Of a stretch of 64,000 bases of DNA, positions 1 through 12,875 are shown one piece after another. The position numbers and the translations under genes are program-made. Below the pieces are notes generated by a model. It saw only the letters and a program-made list of their open reading frames with translations. It did no database searches and was not told the DNA's origin. Location: assembly GCF_021134715.1 (NCBI RefSeq), contig NC_060017.1, forward strand, positions 5,456,001 through 5,520,000, written 5' to 3'. The DNA is from Daphnia pulex. Taxonomy: Eukaryota > Arthropoda > Branchiopoda > Diplostraca > Daphniidae. Numbering within the stretch: position 1 is the stretch's first letter; each line of letters starts with the position of its first letter.

Positions 1-96
1 CGTAGCATACGAAAGCGTAAGTAACTGTATGATTTTCCCAAAAAAAATGTAAGACCATTCCATATATGATTTTTATTTTCTTTAAAACTTCACTAG

Positions 97-490
97 TTTT
101 GTCCTGGAAATGCCATATTCGACCCCGATAGACTCGTCTGCGCTGCACCAGAATCAGTGGCTTGCTTTTATACGACCACAACCAGCACAACTGTAACGTG
201 GCCTTACACAACTCAGCGTGTTACAACTACGACATTCAGTCCACCCGTTGAATTCGTTTGTCCCAGTGATAACGGACTGTACCCCAATCCCGACGATTGT
301 AAAACATTTTACCAATGCACTGGTGGAAAACCATACATCAAAGTAAGACTCCCCATCTGACATATAATTTCCATCAATTATTCTTTCAATGATTGATTTC
401 ATTTTTTTGCAGACTTGCCCGACTGGCTTGTACTTCAACCCGGAAACACTAGTCTGCGACTATCTCGACAACGTTCCTTCATGTCAATAG
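97..490 (+). CDS. Chitin-binding (peritrophin-A/CBM14) protein, 3' end only
   Basis: This is the C-terminal part of a secreted chitin-binding protein; the gene begins before the window. Two exons are visible, 97-342 and 413-490, joined by a 70-bp GT-AG intron in phase 0, with the stop TAG at 488-490. The first exon opens in the second half of one CBM14 domain (cysteines in CPG, LVC and VAC). A Thr-rich linker follows, then a complete final domain with six cysteines: FVC, DDC, YQC, KTC, LVC, PSC. CBM14 domains bind chitin in peritrophic matrix or cuticle, so the product is probably extracellular. The neighbouring gene at 2.37-3.62 kb has the same domain and the same intron position, which suggests a tandem family. 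The first half of the protein and its signal peptide are not visible. Confidence 0.85.
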
Positions 491-2278
491 TTATCGAGTC
501 AAAAGGTCTACTCATTTCAAAGTCGCCTGGAAACAAAATAAACAATTGTAAAGAATGTGCCATTTTATATGACTGAGTTTGGCAAAGGTGCTGCTCATCT
601 TGTAGTCTGAGAAAATTCACAGCTTTGTATACGTGCTTGGCTCTCGTCCCGACTAATCTTCCTTGCTCGTGACTTTCATTTAATGACTCTATTTATCAAA
701 GAATGTTGCCAAGTAGCAGAAAGTGCTAAGAGCGCATCGCATCGCGCCCGATGGCTGGAAAGACTAAAAACACGACAAACCCGGGAACTGTGGCTCTATG
801 CTCACAACCATTTCAAGAGATACCCGAGCTTGGAGGAGATTTAAGCGTGAAGTGGTTCACGGCAACGTAATATAAAGACAATAAGTACGTTGGTATATAC
901 AGTCTAAAATGTAGTCGATGCGGTTTCCAAGGCTGCAAAAGCCCCATATACATTTTCCTGGAAATACATATAGTTCTTGAAAGTAATGGACTGTATACAA
1001 ATGAGTATTTGATGATTATTTAACGTGTCATGGAAACAGGAGTCGATTCTCGGCATCGAGTTAGACGACTAATTATCTCAACTCTCATCAATTTCACACT
1101 GTGCACGGCAAGAAGGGATGCATCACGTTACTCACGTTGCGTGATCAGTCAACAGGTTTACTATTTCAAAATCTCGTTCAGGCTACAGAGATTGTAAACG
1201 GAAAGGATAGACATACGCTGTGCTATCACGATATACTAAACACAAAATGATGTAACGCATAGCCTATATACGTAAGGCGATCCAGAGTACACAATCATAA
1301 GGCCTTGGCGTTTTGAGGACAGCTTGTCAAATCAGATTTTTTCAAAAAGATTTCCCAATCCCAGTAGAGTGCTTGGCGATAATAAAGCCTCATATGGTCA
1401 CACAAATTACTTGCTCGCATAGAAACACGACTTGTCTAATAATTTCTTATCTCGCTTTATTTCTTTAAAAATGGTCAGCTTGTTGCTAACTCCCAAACCA
1501 ACAAACTTAGACGTAGGCACTTGATGAGAAATAAGAGAGAAGTGCGTAGTCTACTGGGTGGCGCGCCCATTAACCAAAAGGCTCGGAGATAATATATATA
1601 ATATTCTTCCCTTTCTGTCGTTATATTAGGTGTCTTTGAACTCTCAAAAAGAAGACCCTAGCGTCCTCTGGGCAGAGCTATTATATTTACTGCTGTTATT
1701 TAGTCATTAAAAGCTACAGATTTACATCACACAAAAGGAGAAGCTCTAGGCTCTGTTTTCACTCGGTGCCCCTGATATTATGCGCTCTCCACCTCTCTCT
1801 TTCTATCACACTGTCGCCCTCTCTCCGTTTCATAAAAGTTTTTAACAAGTTTCGAGAGGACGATCGATGGTCACAATCAAATTTGTAGTATATACTACGT
1901 CTAGCCTTGCGCTTGTCAAAGGGTGTGACGGTTAACACCCAAGTTTCGGTTTGGGCTCCCGGGAGATCCTTGTCCGATACACCAGGTGCTTCTAAGGCTC
2001 TTCAGCAGAATCAGGGCATCACCGTTAAAACTTTCAAGGCGAAAAAGAGAAACAAGGAAACTCAAAATAAAACTGACGGTCAAATCCTTATTGAGAATAG
2101 TTGCTCTCTTGCCTAATAGTTTGATCAAAGTGCAATGACTGAACATGTATATGGTATCATATACTAACCTGTAACGCAACCTCTCAAAATGTCAAATAGA
2201 AATCACCGTAGATATCGATCGGTGATATACATTTTTTTTATGGATGCATGTCTATCGCGTAGAAGAAGCTGATGCTTA
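491..2278. other. Intergenic spacer between the two chitin-binding genes
   Basis: About 1.8 kb of AT-rich sequence with no recognisable coding domain or RNA gene. A short open frame at 1907-2116 has no domain and no splice context. Apart from the poly(A) signal and the initiator described separately, I see nothing in it. Confidence 0.5.
537..542 (+). terminator. Poly(A) signal of the first chitin-binding gene
   Basis: A canonical AATAAA hexamer lies 47 bp after the stop codon, the expected distance for a short 3' UTR. The cleavage site was not located. Confidence 0.6.
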
Positions 2279-2284
2279 TCAGTG
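2279..2284 (+). promoter_or_regulatory. Candidate initiator (TCAGTG) of the second chitin-binding gene
   Basis: The arthropod initiator consensus TCAGT occurs 86 bp upstream of the start codon, with the A at 2281. No good TATA box is found about 30 bp upstream. The assignment rests on consensus and position only. Confidence 0.35.
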
Positions 2285-2366
2285 ATTAGAAATTTTCGTA
2301 GTGTTTCTTACGTTGACAGTTGGTTAGTTTTGTTTATTGTAACGCCGTAACGATCATCGGTAACAG

Positions 2367-3620
2367 ATGGCTAAACAGTTGCTAGTCGCTCTTGTGTTGG
2401 TAGTCGGCCTCTTTCAAGGTAAATTTCTTTTCGAAAACTTTCTTATTGGCTCTCCAATGGCTCGTTTAATTCTTGCAGTATCCCGCATTTAGCAACTGAT
2501 TTCTTTTTGTCGGCTTGTAGCAATTAAATCTTACACATTTCCCAATGATAATCTCGATTAATTATTCTGTTTGCCTTCTTCCAGCCGGGCAATGTGCTGC
2601 TGTGGCGCAGGAAAGAGGAATCAAAATTGCGCACGAGCAACCCAAAGAATTTACCTGCCCAGATGACGGTACCTATCCATCACCGGAGGAGTGCACTGGT
2701 GTCTATTACCTTTGCTCCGGCGGCGTTGCTTACCCTCAGGTTTGAAATCATCCAACAGAGTGCTTGCCAGAAAACTATGCTTGATTTTGTCATTAACTAC
2801 TTACGAGATAGTGTTAAGCAAATCTTGTTTTTAGAGCAATTTTCGACTGTATTCTGTAACGAATTTGATTTCTATCCCTAACAATTCAGGTATGTCCGGA
2901 AGGCAGCGTATTTGATCCAGTCACTTTTGTCTGCACACCTTCTGACGAAGCTTCGTGTAGTAAGTTTCAATTTCAATTCCCCATTTGATATAGCATTTAG
3001 TCGTGATCTAATGGTCCAAATTATAACGAAAATTCAGATCAGAAATTCAACTGCCCTGCCGACGGTTTGTTCCCGTATCCAGGCAAGTCAAATTAAGGTT
3101 TTCGCACTTGCGTGTAGTTTCTTGTATGCTGATTCTTCATTATTTCAGATGCCTGTGCCAATATTTACTTCATTTGCAGTGCTGGCCAGTCTTACATAGA
3201 GGTACTTGACTATAATTTTAAAACCCTCAAATAATAAAACTAGTCATTTCATCTTTGATTTAAATTTCAAGTATTGCCCTCCGAACTATGTCTTTGATCC
3301 AATCACCTTCAGATGCGAAACGATAGAAGCCGCATCTTGCACACGTACGTATTCACGGTTAAATTGTATGATTAAATTAGGGTAGTTGATTGAAATGTAG
3401 AAATTGTGATCCAGCAACGGATGCTCCGACCGATGCACCAACGGATGCTCCGACCGATGCTCCGACCGATGCCCCTACCGATGCTCCTACCGATGCTCCG
3501 ACTGATTTCCCGACGGATGCTCCTACGGATGCTCCTACCGAGGCTCCTACCGAGGCTCCTACCGATGCACCGACGGATGCTCCGACCGATTATCCAACCG
3601 ACGCTACGACACAGTTTTAA
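2367..3620 (+). CDS. Secreted two-domain chitin-binding protein with TDAP-repeat tail
   Basis: The protein has 217 aa and the exons are 2367-2418, 2585-2739, 2890-2959, 3038-3082, 3149-3201, 3272-3344 and 3415-3620; the phases close exactly. Residues 1-23 are a signal peptide (MAKQLLVALVLVVGLFQAG). Two CBM14 domains follow, each with six cysteines: C42-C92 and C98-C148. Residues 151-217 are a Thr/Asp/Pro tail of about 15 tetrapeptides (TDAP, with TEAP, TDFP and TDYP variants) that ends in TTQF. Such proteins bind chitin in gut lining or cuticle, and the tail is likely an O-glycosylated, acidic mucin-like region (inference). The intron 3083-3148 uses a GC donor; all others are GT-AG. The last acceptor was placed at 3414 because only it joins in phase to the TDAP frame. 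The gene follows a related gene in the same orientation. Confidence 0.9.
3417..3600 (+). repeat. Coding 12-bp minisatellite (TDAP repeat)
   Basis: A tandem array of 12-bp units close to ACGGATGCTCCG encodes the Thr-Asp-Ala-Pro tail. Units differ mostly at third positions, and a few changes give TEAP, TDFP and TDYP. The unit is a multiple of three, so gain or loss of units would keep the frame. Confidence 0.85.
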
Positions 3621-3742
3621 ATATGATGAGATTCTTTGCCGCTAGATGGGCACATGTGTTAAAAGAATAGCGCAGTTTAACGCGCTCTCTCAACACACAA
3701 ACAAATGGTTCCAAATTCACTTTAAAATACACACTTTGATTC

Positions 3743-3748
3743 AATAAA
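3743..3748 (+). terminator. Poly(A) signal of the second chitin-binding gene
   Basis: AATAAA lies about 120 bp after the stop codon. It is the first canonical hexamer downstream. Confidence 0.6.
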
Positions 3749-4146
3749 TGATGTTCCTTGGTGCAATTGGTCACAACGGACTTTGTCTTAATTCAGATGA
3801 AAAATGTCGTCAAGAGGAAGAGCCATTATAAAAAAAAAGAAACTTTTCTTTTATCAAATCAAAAGTAAGTCACGCATCGCGTTGGATGGCGTATTAAGTC
3901 ATTAGTAACGACAAATGAGTGGTGCGTGCGGCAAGCGGCAAGGCTGAAATACATCCCGCAATCAAATGTTTCCAATTGGTTAGACAAGAAAACCAAACAC
4001 CCCAAAAATGTCAACTATGTCGTTTCCCGGATGTGAGCGCAACGGCACGAAAAAAGGAAAACCGAGGAAAACGGCAATATGTTTGATGTCAAATTGGAAT
4101 CGGTCGGCCGATTTTTTTTTCCTCAAACTTTTGGATACCGCAACGT

Positions 4147-4156
4147 TAGATGGCGC
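4147..4156 (+). promoter_or_regulatory. CTCF-like core motif
   Basis: TAGATGGCGC matches the 3' core of the CTCF consensus (YAGRKGGCRS), within a longer partial match. Motif similarity only; no functional evidence. Confidence 0.25.
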
Positions 4157-4773
4157 GACGCTATGCAATTGAACGTGTTTAAACACTCCTTCGTCCCCCT
4201 CCGACCGAAAAATTAACGATTCAACACCAATTATTTGAATATTCATTCCTGCAGCTGTGTGTAGCCACAAGTCACGTCGAGCTGCTGGATATGCTTTACT
4301 AATTACTCCGACACAATGTGTTCTAATTTAAAAGTCATTCATTTGGGCAAGTGACGAGTCACTCGAGACTTCACCCTCATCGCATCTCTTTGAACTTCCG
4401 TCGAGACTTTCGACGGAGAAGAGATTAGATATTCACACACACACAACAACCGTACAATAATAGAAATCCCAAATCATCGCCCAGTATTTGTTGTCCAAAT
4501 CTTTTATCCTTATTTACTTAGAACAAAATAAAAGAATGAAATCATTTCGGATGTGATTCATTGGTCGATATATTTCGACACGGCCGAGGGTGACGTGATC
4601 CGTTGGCGGAATGACAACTTCTTCTTCTTGTACTTTTCAAGAGAAATTGCCTCACGGGTTTTGGTTGTCGGGCGGCGTTCGAGTGTGTGGGTAGTCGACG
4701 CGCTGCTGCATGGCAATAGAATAAGCGCAACAATCGTCGTCGTCGTCCACCACCGTTTCGCCTTCACACATAC

Positions 4774-4995
4774 CTGGCAGGTGATGTAATAGCCGAGTGG
4801 CATCAACTCCTGTGCGTCATCTCGGCCAATTGCGGACGATCGGCCGTGGGTGGCGATCCCGAATGGCCGGCAACGTGCCATTGTTGACGCAACAAACTCT
4901 CTGGCGAATCCCCATCGGCCGGGCGACGTCACCCCTTCAATTAGCAGCCGATTTCCATCCCATCTGGCTATTTGGGAAATATCTAACATATACAC
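4774..4995 (-). CDS. Weak candidate coding exon, unknown function
   Basis: A 74-codon open frame on the - strand begins with ATG at 4995. It runs to a good donor (CAG|GTATGTG) at 4774, in phase 0, and ends in ...LMPLGYYITCQ. Base composition is more GC-rich and less repetitive than the flanks. No domain is recognised, no partner exon was found, and the frame stays open beyond the donor. It may be chance. Confidence 0.15.
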
Positions 4996-6548
4996 AAGAC
5001 GAAGAAGGGGCCCGTGCGTTTGGGCTTGAACAGCACACAGGACCCAGCGGATGTTGTTTCAGCTTCTTCTTCTTCTTCGTCGCCCCTGGGGGTTGAATAA
5101 CTTTGCTGTGCAGCGGGAGACTCTCTCTCTCTCTCTGCTATTCCACCAAAAGCTGTACACAATATTCTCGGATGACTTTGGACTTTCTCTCTCTCTGCTC
5201 AGTCCTATCCATCTTGTGCGCCTTCAAAGGAAGTCGTATGGAGGAAAAGGGGGGGAACGAAACTTCTTCTTTTCGGTTTTTTTTTTCTCTTCGAGAAAAT
5301 GTTCAAATCTTTTTCCCATCGTCAGTAAATGTGCGAGCGTCAAAAAGATCTTTCAACAAAAGGGTTGGGCCTCTTGGAACAACCATGGCCGAGGCCTGTT
5401 GGGGCCATGACGAGCATTTCCAATTAACTTTGGATGGGCAGCATTTGACCCTTTCGCTGCTGCTGAGATATGGGCGCGCGCTCGCACGTTCCTTTTGGGC
5501 CGCTGTGTCCTTTATAGACAACCGTTGACTATTTTAGACGACGCCTATAGCCAACCCAAAAGAATACATAGGAAAAGAAGCAAACAATCCGACTCTCGCT
5601 ATTCGTTCGTCACATCAATAAAAAACCAATAAAAAAGTTCCAAAAATCTTTTCTTCGTTTTCCCTTTTTGTTGTTTTTTTCACGCTGATAGCTGCGCTCG
5701 CAGGTGCACGAAAACAATTGACCAACCGTGTGATCTACGGCTCCTAACATGTTACTACAGAGACGCAAAAGAGAGAGAGAGTATTAGATAGATACCTTCG
5801 CCCACCTTTATTTTTCCCCCCTAGATAAAAACAAAATAAATAAAAAAGCGGTGCCTTATAGTGGCCTGCCTCACGCACGTAGAGACATCACGCGGGAATT
5901 GAACGGAACACACATTCGAGTAGAGTACAGTACTACACCGATAATCTAATCGCTTTCAGGGACGCTCAGGTCATAAATCCCCGACGACCGCTCGTCGTTC
6001 CACCGTCGTGAGTCCCACTGACTTTTTCTGCTCATCTGTGTCCTTCCTTCTCTCCTCTTTGGCTGGTTAGTCCCGCGGGAGAGAGTCGATACATCAACAA
6101 CCCCACAAAAAAAAAGAAAAAGAAAAGAAAAAAGTCGGAAAAACGAAATTGAACAAATGAAGAAGAAGAAGAAAAAGGCGATGTAACGATATACATGGAC
6201 ACCCCACTGGGGGGTTACATCATTAGAGCATTTATCGTGCTTGTATATATTTTATTATATACATTCTGTGTTCTAGTCGAGTCACGGCCAAAAAATCTTT
6301 TGCACGAATGCCAAAAAAAAAGCAGCAGCGTCATTTTATTTACCATCAATATTTCATCTTCTTCTTCTTCTTGTAACGTCTCGAAATAATCCATTCGTCA
6401 TTTTCGCTTTTTTCCCCCTTCCCTCTCTCTCCTATTGATGAGGGAAGCGGACGAAGATTTATATTCTCTTCGAGTTAGTCAGTCACTCAGTCAACTACTA
6501 ACACACACACACAAGAACAAGGAAAGAAGAAGGGGGGATATAATAATC

Positions 6549-6570
6549 AGAAGAAGAAGAAGAAGAAGAA
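6549..6570 (+). repeat. (AGA)n microsatellite
   Basis: An uninterrupted trinucleotide run of about seven units in non-coding sequence. Many similar shorter (AAG/CTT) runs occur across the window. Confidence 0.8.
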
Positions 6571-9500
6571 AGAGAGATGGCCGCTTTCCTGATTCTTTTC
6601 TCGGTCAATGAGTCTTTTCCGGCCGCATCCACACAATAATTGATGATTCAATCATCGGGAATGATGGCCAACATTAGACGTGGACTGAGGGGGACTACAA
6701 TATATAGGCGGTGGGTGGTGAGTGCTGCGGGCGGACTCGGGCCCTTGCGGCGTTTAATAAACATTTAATTGTCGACTCTGTGTGTTGTTGGATCGCCTAT
6801 ATACTGTCTAATGCAGACCCCTATGACGTGTGCGCTTCATTTCACGATTTTTGTGTTTCCCCCCTCCCGGCAGCGCGCACCGAGAATGCCAATAGACGAT
6901 CTAGTCAAAAATTGACCCGATCCATTTGTCCCGCGTCGTATTTATTTTCGAAAAAAACCCGCATCAGCTAAAAAAAAAAGAAAGAAAAAAGGCATTTGTC
7001 AACATGATGAAGCGTCAACGAGCAATTTGCTCATTCAATAAAAGACGAACGCCATTATTTTCGTTTCAACATTTTTTCGGGGGTTCGGTTTGTTTTTAAC
7101 GACAGACGTCGTTCACCATTACATGGAAATAACTTTCGCTGATTCGTCGCTGTCTCTACTGAATTTCCTTTCTCTTTTTGAAAATAAAAGGGGCCAGCAG
7201 TGGCACATCATGAAGTCGTCGTCGTCGTCGGCTATTCACGTATTCTCCCGGTCTATAATGCGTCCGACATTTCTACGCAGCACTACGGGATGGTAAAAAT
7301 AAGGGGGGAAGAAATAGAAGGAAACCGAAAATTGGATGGCAGCAGACAAAATAACCACCGAGACGATATTTATACACGACGGCGGTACACGAGGGCGGTT
7401 TTAACAGGGGGAAGAGAGGAGGATTGCCCTGGAGAGGTACAGACAGTAGCAGCGGGAATTTGCGGTCAAAGGCAAAAGAAAAAAAAAAGAAAAAACGTGT
7501 AATACCCCCGAGGAAATGTTGCGTGATTCTGGGCCACCAAATGTTACAAGAAGAAGACGGAAGAAAATATACACGTATTAAGAGTGTATGTCTCGAAGAA
7601 TGTCTCTTTTTTTTTGAACGATCAATCCCCTCCATTTCCCTCCCGACTCTTTCCGAACATGACATCCATCATCGCATTTCTTCTTCTGATTATTATTTTT
7701 TATCTTTTTCCTTCTCCTTTTTTGAGAGAGAGATATAGACACGTCGATAATAGCTGTACACTACACTACACTACACTATAGAATAGACATATATACAAGA
7801 CACGTCTTTTGCCTCGGTGACCGGATGAGCTCACACCGCAGTTTGCGGAAGCTTCTCAAAACCCAAACGACCGGTGTGAGTCGGTTTTTTCTTCTTCTTC
7901 TTTCGGGAAATAATTGGTGGGAAAAGAAAAGAACGAAAATTGGAAGGGAAAAAATAGACGCTCTATGTAAGGCATACAACAAGAGTAGTAGCTAATAATA
8001 TCATTTGAAGGATATAGAGGAGCATTTTGCTTTCGAAACCGCTCGATCGTAGTCGCATAGACGAATACAATTCGATTTTCTATTTCTTATCCTATTTTAC
8101 TTTTGTTTGTTGGACACTTCTGAGCACCCTTGTTGTTGTTGTCTACCTTTCTTTTTTTTATTTATTTTATCCGGCATTTTTCCCGTTTTCACCTGTTCGA
8201 GTTGCTCTTATCTCGTCGTCGGGTCGGAAAGTTCTGGTGACCGCGCGCCGTTCGTTCCGTTTGGACAAACACCGGGGCTTTTTTTTCCACCACCCGATAA
8301 AATAAAATAAAAATGTTCGGCGTGTTTTTTCTTGTCTCCTTCTGGGTCTAAACAGAATATCGAGCCAAAATGTTGCAACGCCACAACAAACACATCAGCC
8401 ATTCGGGCAATTTTTATTTTAGTAAGAAAAAAAGCTGCGGACACACGTTCGGCGTCTTTCGGTTAAAAACAACAACTCGCAGAAATGAAAAGGGAAGAAA
8501 AAGAAGAAAAAATAAGCCCAAAGTTTCAAATTAAAACATTGCAGATGTTGCGGAAGTTGGGTCCCCCCTTCCACTTCCACCCCACACAACATATCCCCCC
8601 CCCCTCCTCTTCTCGAAACTGCGCCTAACTCCTCATCCGGGGGAATAGAAGCTGAGGGTTTCGTGTGTATGTGTGTGTGTACCAAAGGGAATAACTTCTC
8701 TCTATACATGAGCTCCGGCGCAACTCGGGAATGAACACACAGGGGAAAATAAAATAAAAGGGGGGCCAGCCCCAGTCCCAGACGACAGGCTGGCCCTCCA
8801 TGTCTGCTGTGTGTTTTGTATGTCGAACCCAAAAATAAAACGGTTGGCAGAGAGAGAGAGTGCGCGCACACGCGCATATACACACGGCCGTCGCCCATAT
8901 GGTCCGGCGCTGCTGCCTATATCCGCTGCTGCTGCTGTACCGGCCGTAAAAGTTTGGCTGGGGAGGAGTGTAGACACATCCAGCAGTGAGGATTGTTTAA
9001 TGTACACAACCCCGCCACCTCATGTGTGTGTCCCACAGCAGCCAGCCAGCCAGCCAGCCCCGTTTCCCCCCCTCTCTTTCTACAACTATATTCAGAGTTA
9101 GCACAGAAAGAAGAAGGGACACGTCACCCACAAGAGGGGTGGGGTCGCAACCGAGGGACATTTCACACGCACATGCTATCCGTCATTCCCTCTCTCTCTC
9201 TCGTGTTGTTTTGTATATTATTTAGCAGAAAGGCCCCACCGTGTGCCCCACCACCACCAGAGGCCCCTTCCCACCCGTTTAAAAGGTCATCTGTCCGTCC
9301 TGTCCGAGTTCCCGTTTTTATTTATGTCCCTCACACGCCGATTTCTATGCAAAAATGAGAGATTTGAAATAACACCGCGGTTGACACTCACTTAATTTTT
9401 GAACGGCACGACAGACTTTGTTTTTTCTTTTCTTCTCCGTCATTTATTTGTCGCCACAAATGTAAACCGGTTGCGTAATAATATAAAAAGAAACCAAAAA

Positions 9501-12500
9501 ACCGCTGTCGGGATTTGATTCGGGACCGTGTCAGTGTGTAATGATGAAATTCCTTGACGACGTTTGCGGGTGTAAATGGCGACTCGACACGAAAGAGATA
9601 AAAGGGCGCGGTTGAATAGTTATCATCAAATCAGATAGTACAAAAAAACAGGGTGGCGTGAATTTCCCAAGAAATCTCACCCACCCCACCCCCACCCGCG
9701 TCAACCGGAAGTTTAAGGTTTATTTTTTGTTGCGTAACTTTTCTTTTTTTTTCTTCTTTTACTATAAGCGTCGAGTTTATTATTTCCCCCCAACACGAAA
9801 CGATGACACAGTCGGCGGGACACGCCGGGAAAGAAAGAAAATTGGGTAAAATGCCAAGCTCAACTCTTTTTTTTTCCCCCATTTTTTGTTGTTGTTGTTG
9901 TTGTTGCTCCCGCGTTTCCTCCCGGCAGCGATATCCCGTATATATTATTCAAGTCTATTACACACGACGAGCAGAGGCTACACATATTTCGCCTTGTTGC
10001 GGCGATTGTTTGGCGTAGGGAGGAGACCCCACTTCCTTCCCGCAGCGATACTTATCGTTCGTCTACTCTCAAAACTCGTCGTCGTCGTCGTGTGTTACTT
10101 GCGACAAATACACACAACCGTCGTACGACACAATCTGTCGGTCTCTGCCACGGGAAAAGAGACAGAGGACGGACTTATTGCGAGTGTAACAAGACAATAA
10201 GAACATCACAAGAGACAGCAAAAATAGCGTGTAGGTTCTTATATAAATCGGGCACACACACAGGCGGCGGCGGCGTCTGCCATCAACGGGCGGAATAGAA
10301 CAAAACGGGTGGAAGCAACGGAATAATAAAGAGAGAACATCCTGCTGAGTCGCATACACACACAAACATCTCGCGGAAGAAAAAAGAAGAAATGTTTTAG
10401 CTTTTCTTCTTCTTCTTCGTCGTTGCCTCGGCAACCAAACAGCCTATTGCATAAATCTAAAATTCATTGCCTTTTGTCAGCAGCTCGACGACGACGACCC
10501 TTCCAACTTTTTTTGTTCTTCTCTTCTTCCCAATTGGAAAATTTGATTTTGTTATTATTCCATTATCTTCTCAGATGAAATACAACAGACGGGACGCAGA
10601 GAGAGAGAGACGAGCTTATTGATTGCTGGGTCAAAAAATAAAATTTAAAAACAATGAATTTTTATTTTTTCTACGGAGAAAAACGTGGCCGAGCATCTGG
10701 CTCACGAATCAAATCGTAATTTGCTCATAGATGTACACACACAAGATGTTTTTTTAACCTAAAAGAGAAGAAAAAATAAAAATAAAAATGCGCTTTCTTT
10801 ATATTGTTGCGACATGACTGAGTAAAAGTAGAAGCGAAATGTTTTCAGAGATAAATCTCGGCACCAAAAGAAGAAGAAGAAGCGACTTGACCCAAATCTT
10901 CTTGGCGGTTTGTGTTTGCCGCCAATGCGCACAGGTCCAAACAATATGTTTCCCCCCGTCCGGCGTGACAGTTATTGAGATTGACAATGGCCAGCACTAA
11001 ACCAGTCGTGTCTAACACGCTGCCGATTCAATCACTCGCCCAGTCTTTCTGCTCGCTCTCACTGAGCCAGCAGCTGATTTTGAAAAATAAAAAAAGGTCT
11101 TTTTGGCTGGACTCATTATCAAGTAAACGGGCCGGCTGTCCATTATTCGCTTTAACAATGATGAGGGCACACACAAAATGTCTCTCCGTTTTGAGGCCAT
11201 TGCGAAATGTTGTAGGACACAACGATCGAAAATGTTTAACTCGTTTTTTTATCGGAAACCCCCCAGCTGTGCTGTTATTATCCTCGTCGGCAACATGTCA
11301 AATGGTTGCCGACAAATATATTCGATTCGTACGGCTGATAGTTTCGGTCTATAATACTATCCAGTAGTCTTTCTCTCTCTCTCTACACAGTTTTTGGCCA
11401 AATGCTATTTTGCTGCTGCTGTCCTATGCTCTGCGAAAAGATAACGGGTGGTGGCAGTCTAGACCGCAGCGGGAACAAGAGTGTGTTGCACGTAATAACA
11501 ATATTCCTATACAACTGAAAAAGAAAAGAAGAAATAATAATAATACTGCAGCAGCAGCTACTTGGGTTATACACACGAATCCATCTCACAACTTTCCCTC
11601 TCGTTTCCCAAGGTTCTCTCTGCCGAAGCCCAAAAGGGTCTCCCTTCCATCACGTGACCCACATCCTGTTTTTTTATACAATAGTAAAAAGACAAGACAG
11701 AAAGAGAGAGAGAGAGAGACAGCATGTTCAGGCAGCCTCCTCACGAATCTCCGGCTAGGAATTTCAATCACGTCCGCGGTGGCGGCAGCAGCAGCAGCAG
11801 CGGCGTATATAGTCAATGGCTTCCTTATACGTTGCCACTTGCACACAGTTATACTTTACTACACTATATTTCTCTCTCTAGACTATACTCTCTATGTATG
11901 CGCTTATAGGCGAGCTGTAGCCATATAGACGACACATAAGCACTTAAAGAGAAAAAGTGGACACATCGTCCGCGTAGTATAACCCCCCCTCAACTTCTTT
12001 TGCCCGTCTCTTTTTTGAGTGGACGTGTTTATACATTTTCTTTCTTCTTTTTCCCAGCAGCGGGCGAGAGACTGGCGAGCGAGACGGTCAGAAGAAAGAT
12101 GGCGGCGATCAAAGTGGAATGAGAGATTGGCTTTTTCGTCTTTGCAGCTTTAAAAAAGAAAAAACAAAATAGACAAACATTCCGGATAGATTTTTTGGTT
12201 GGGGTTTGAGAAAATGAGAAAATTCGTTTCGGCTTTCTATTGAGTGGACCAAAAATGGTCGTCAATGGAATAGAAACAAGTGACGACCCGAGTGTGCGTG
12301 AAAAATTCTTTCGAAAATGGAGAGAGAGAGAGGAAAAAACCGGAATGGAATAGGGAAATTTGAATTTTTAAATTTGAATTTACAACAAAAAAACAAAAGA
12401 GAGACGATTGGATTGCCAGTCTGGAAAACGTTCAAGCAACTGCAAACCAAAAGACTCAAAGTGACACTTGCAACAACAAAAACAACAACAACAGACGAAC

Positions 12501-12851
12501 AATTCACGCACGTTTGGACGTAATGCGAGACGAGGGCAAAAGTCGATGAATGGGCATGAATAATCAGCTATTCGTCAGGTTTCCATTTTCCTTCATCTTC
12601 TTCTTATGTTTTACTACCCCACATCACTAGAAATTTGAATTCCTCCCTCCTTCCCATTTTGGGATAACTGCGCTTGTGGCTTATATAGTCCCCCCCCCCT
12701 TCCCCCGGTTATTGCTTCGACCTTCCAGCGGAATTGATGAGTGTTTGATTTACACATCCAGCAGCCCAAGTCCCAACGGCCAAGGCGACTGTTAAGGAAT
12801 GCATATTTGATATCACGACGCGACGTCGATATTACATTTCCGCATTTTACG

Positions 12852-12875
12852 GCCACCACCACCACCACCACCACC
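12852..12875 (+). repeat. (CCA)n microsatellite
   Basis: About eight CCA units in a row. On the opposite strand they would give a poly-Val frame, which I treat as an artefact rather than a gene. Confidence 0.75.

Noticed and set aside
1907..2116. 69-codon open frame between the two chitin-binding genes
   Set aside because: No signal peptide, domain or splice context; overlapped by an equally long antisense frame.
11410..11928. 172-codon open frame on the + strand
   Set aside because: Contains poly-Ala and poly-Asn from GCA/AAT repeats and no recognisable domain; a low-complexity artefact.
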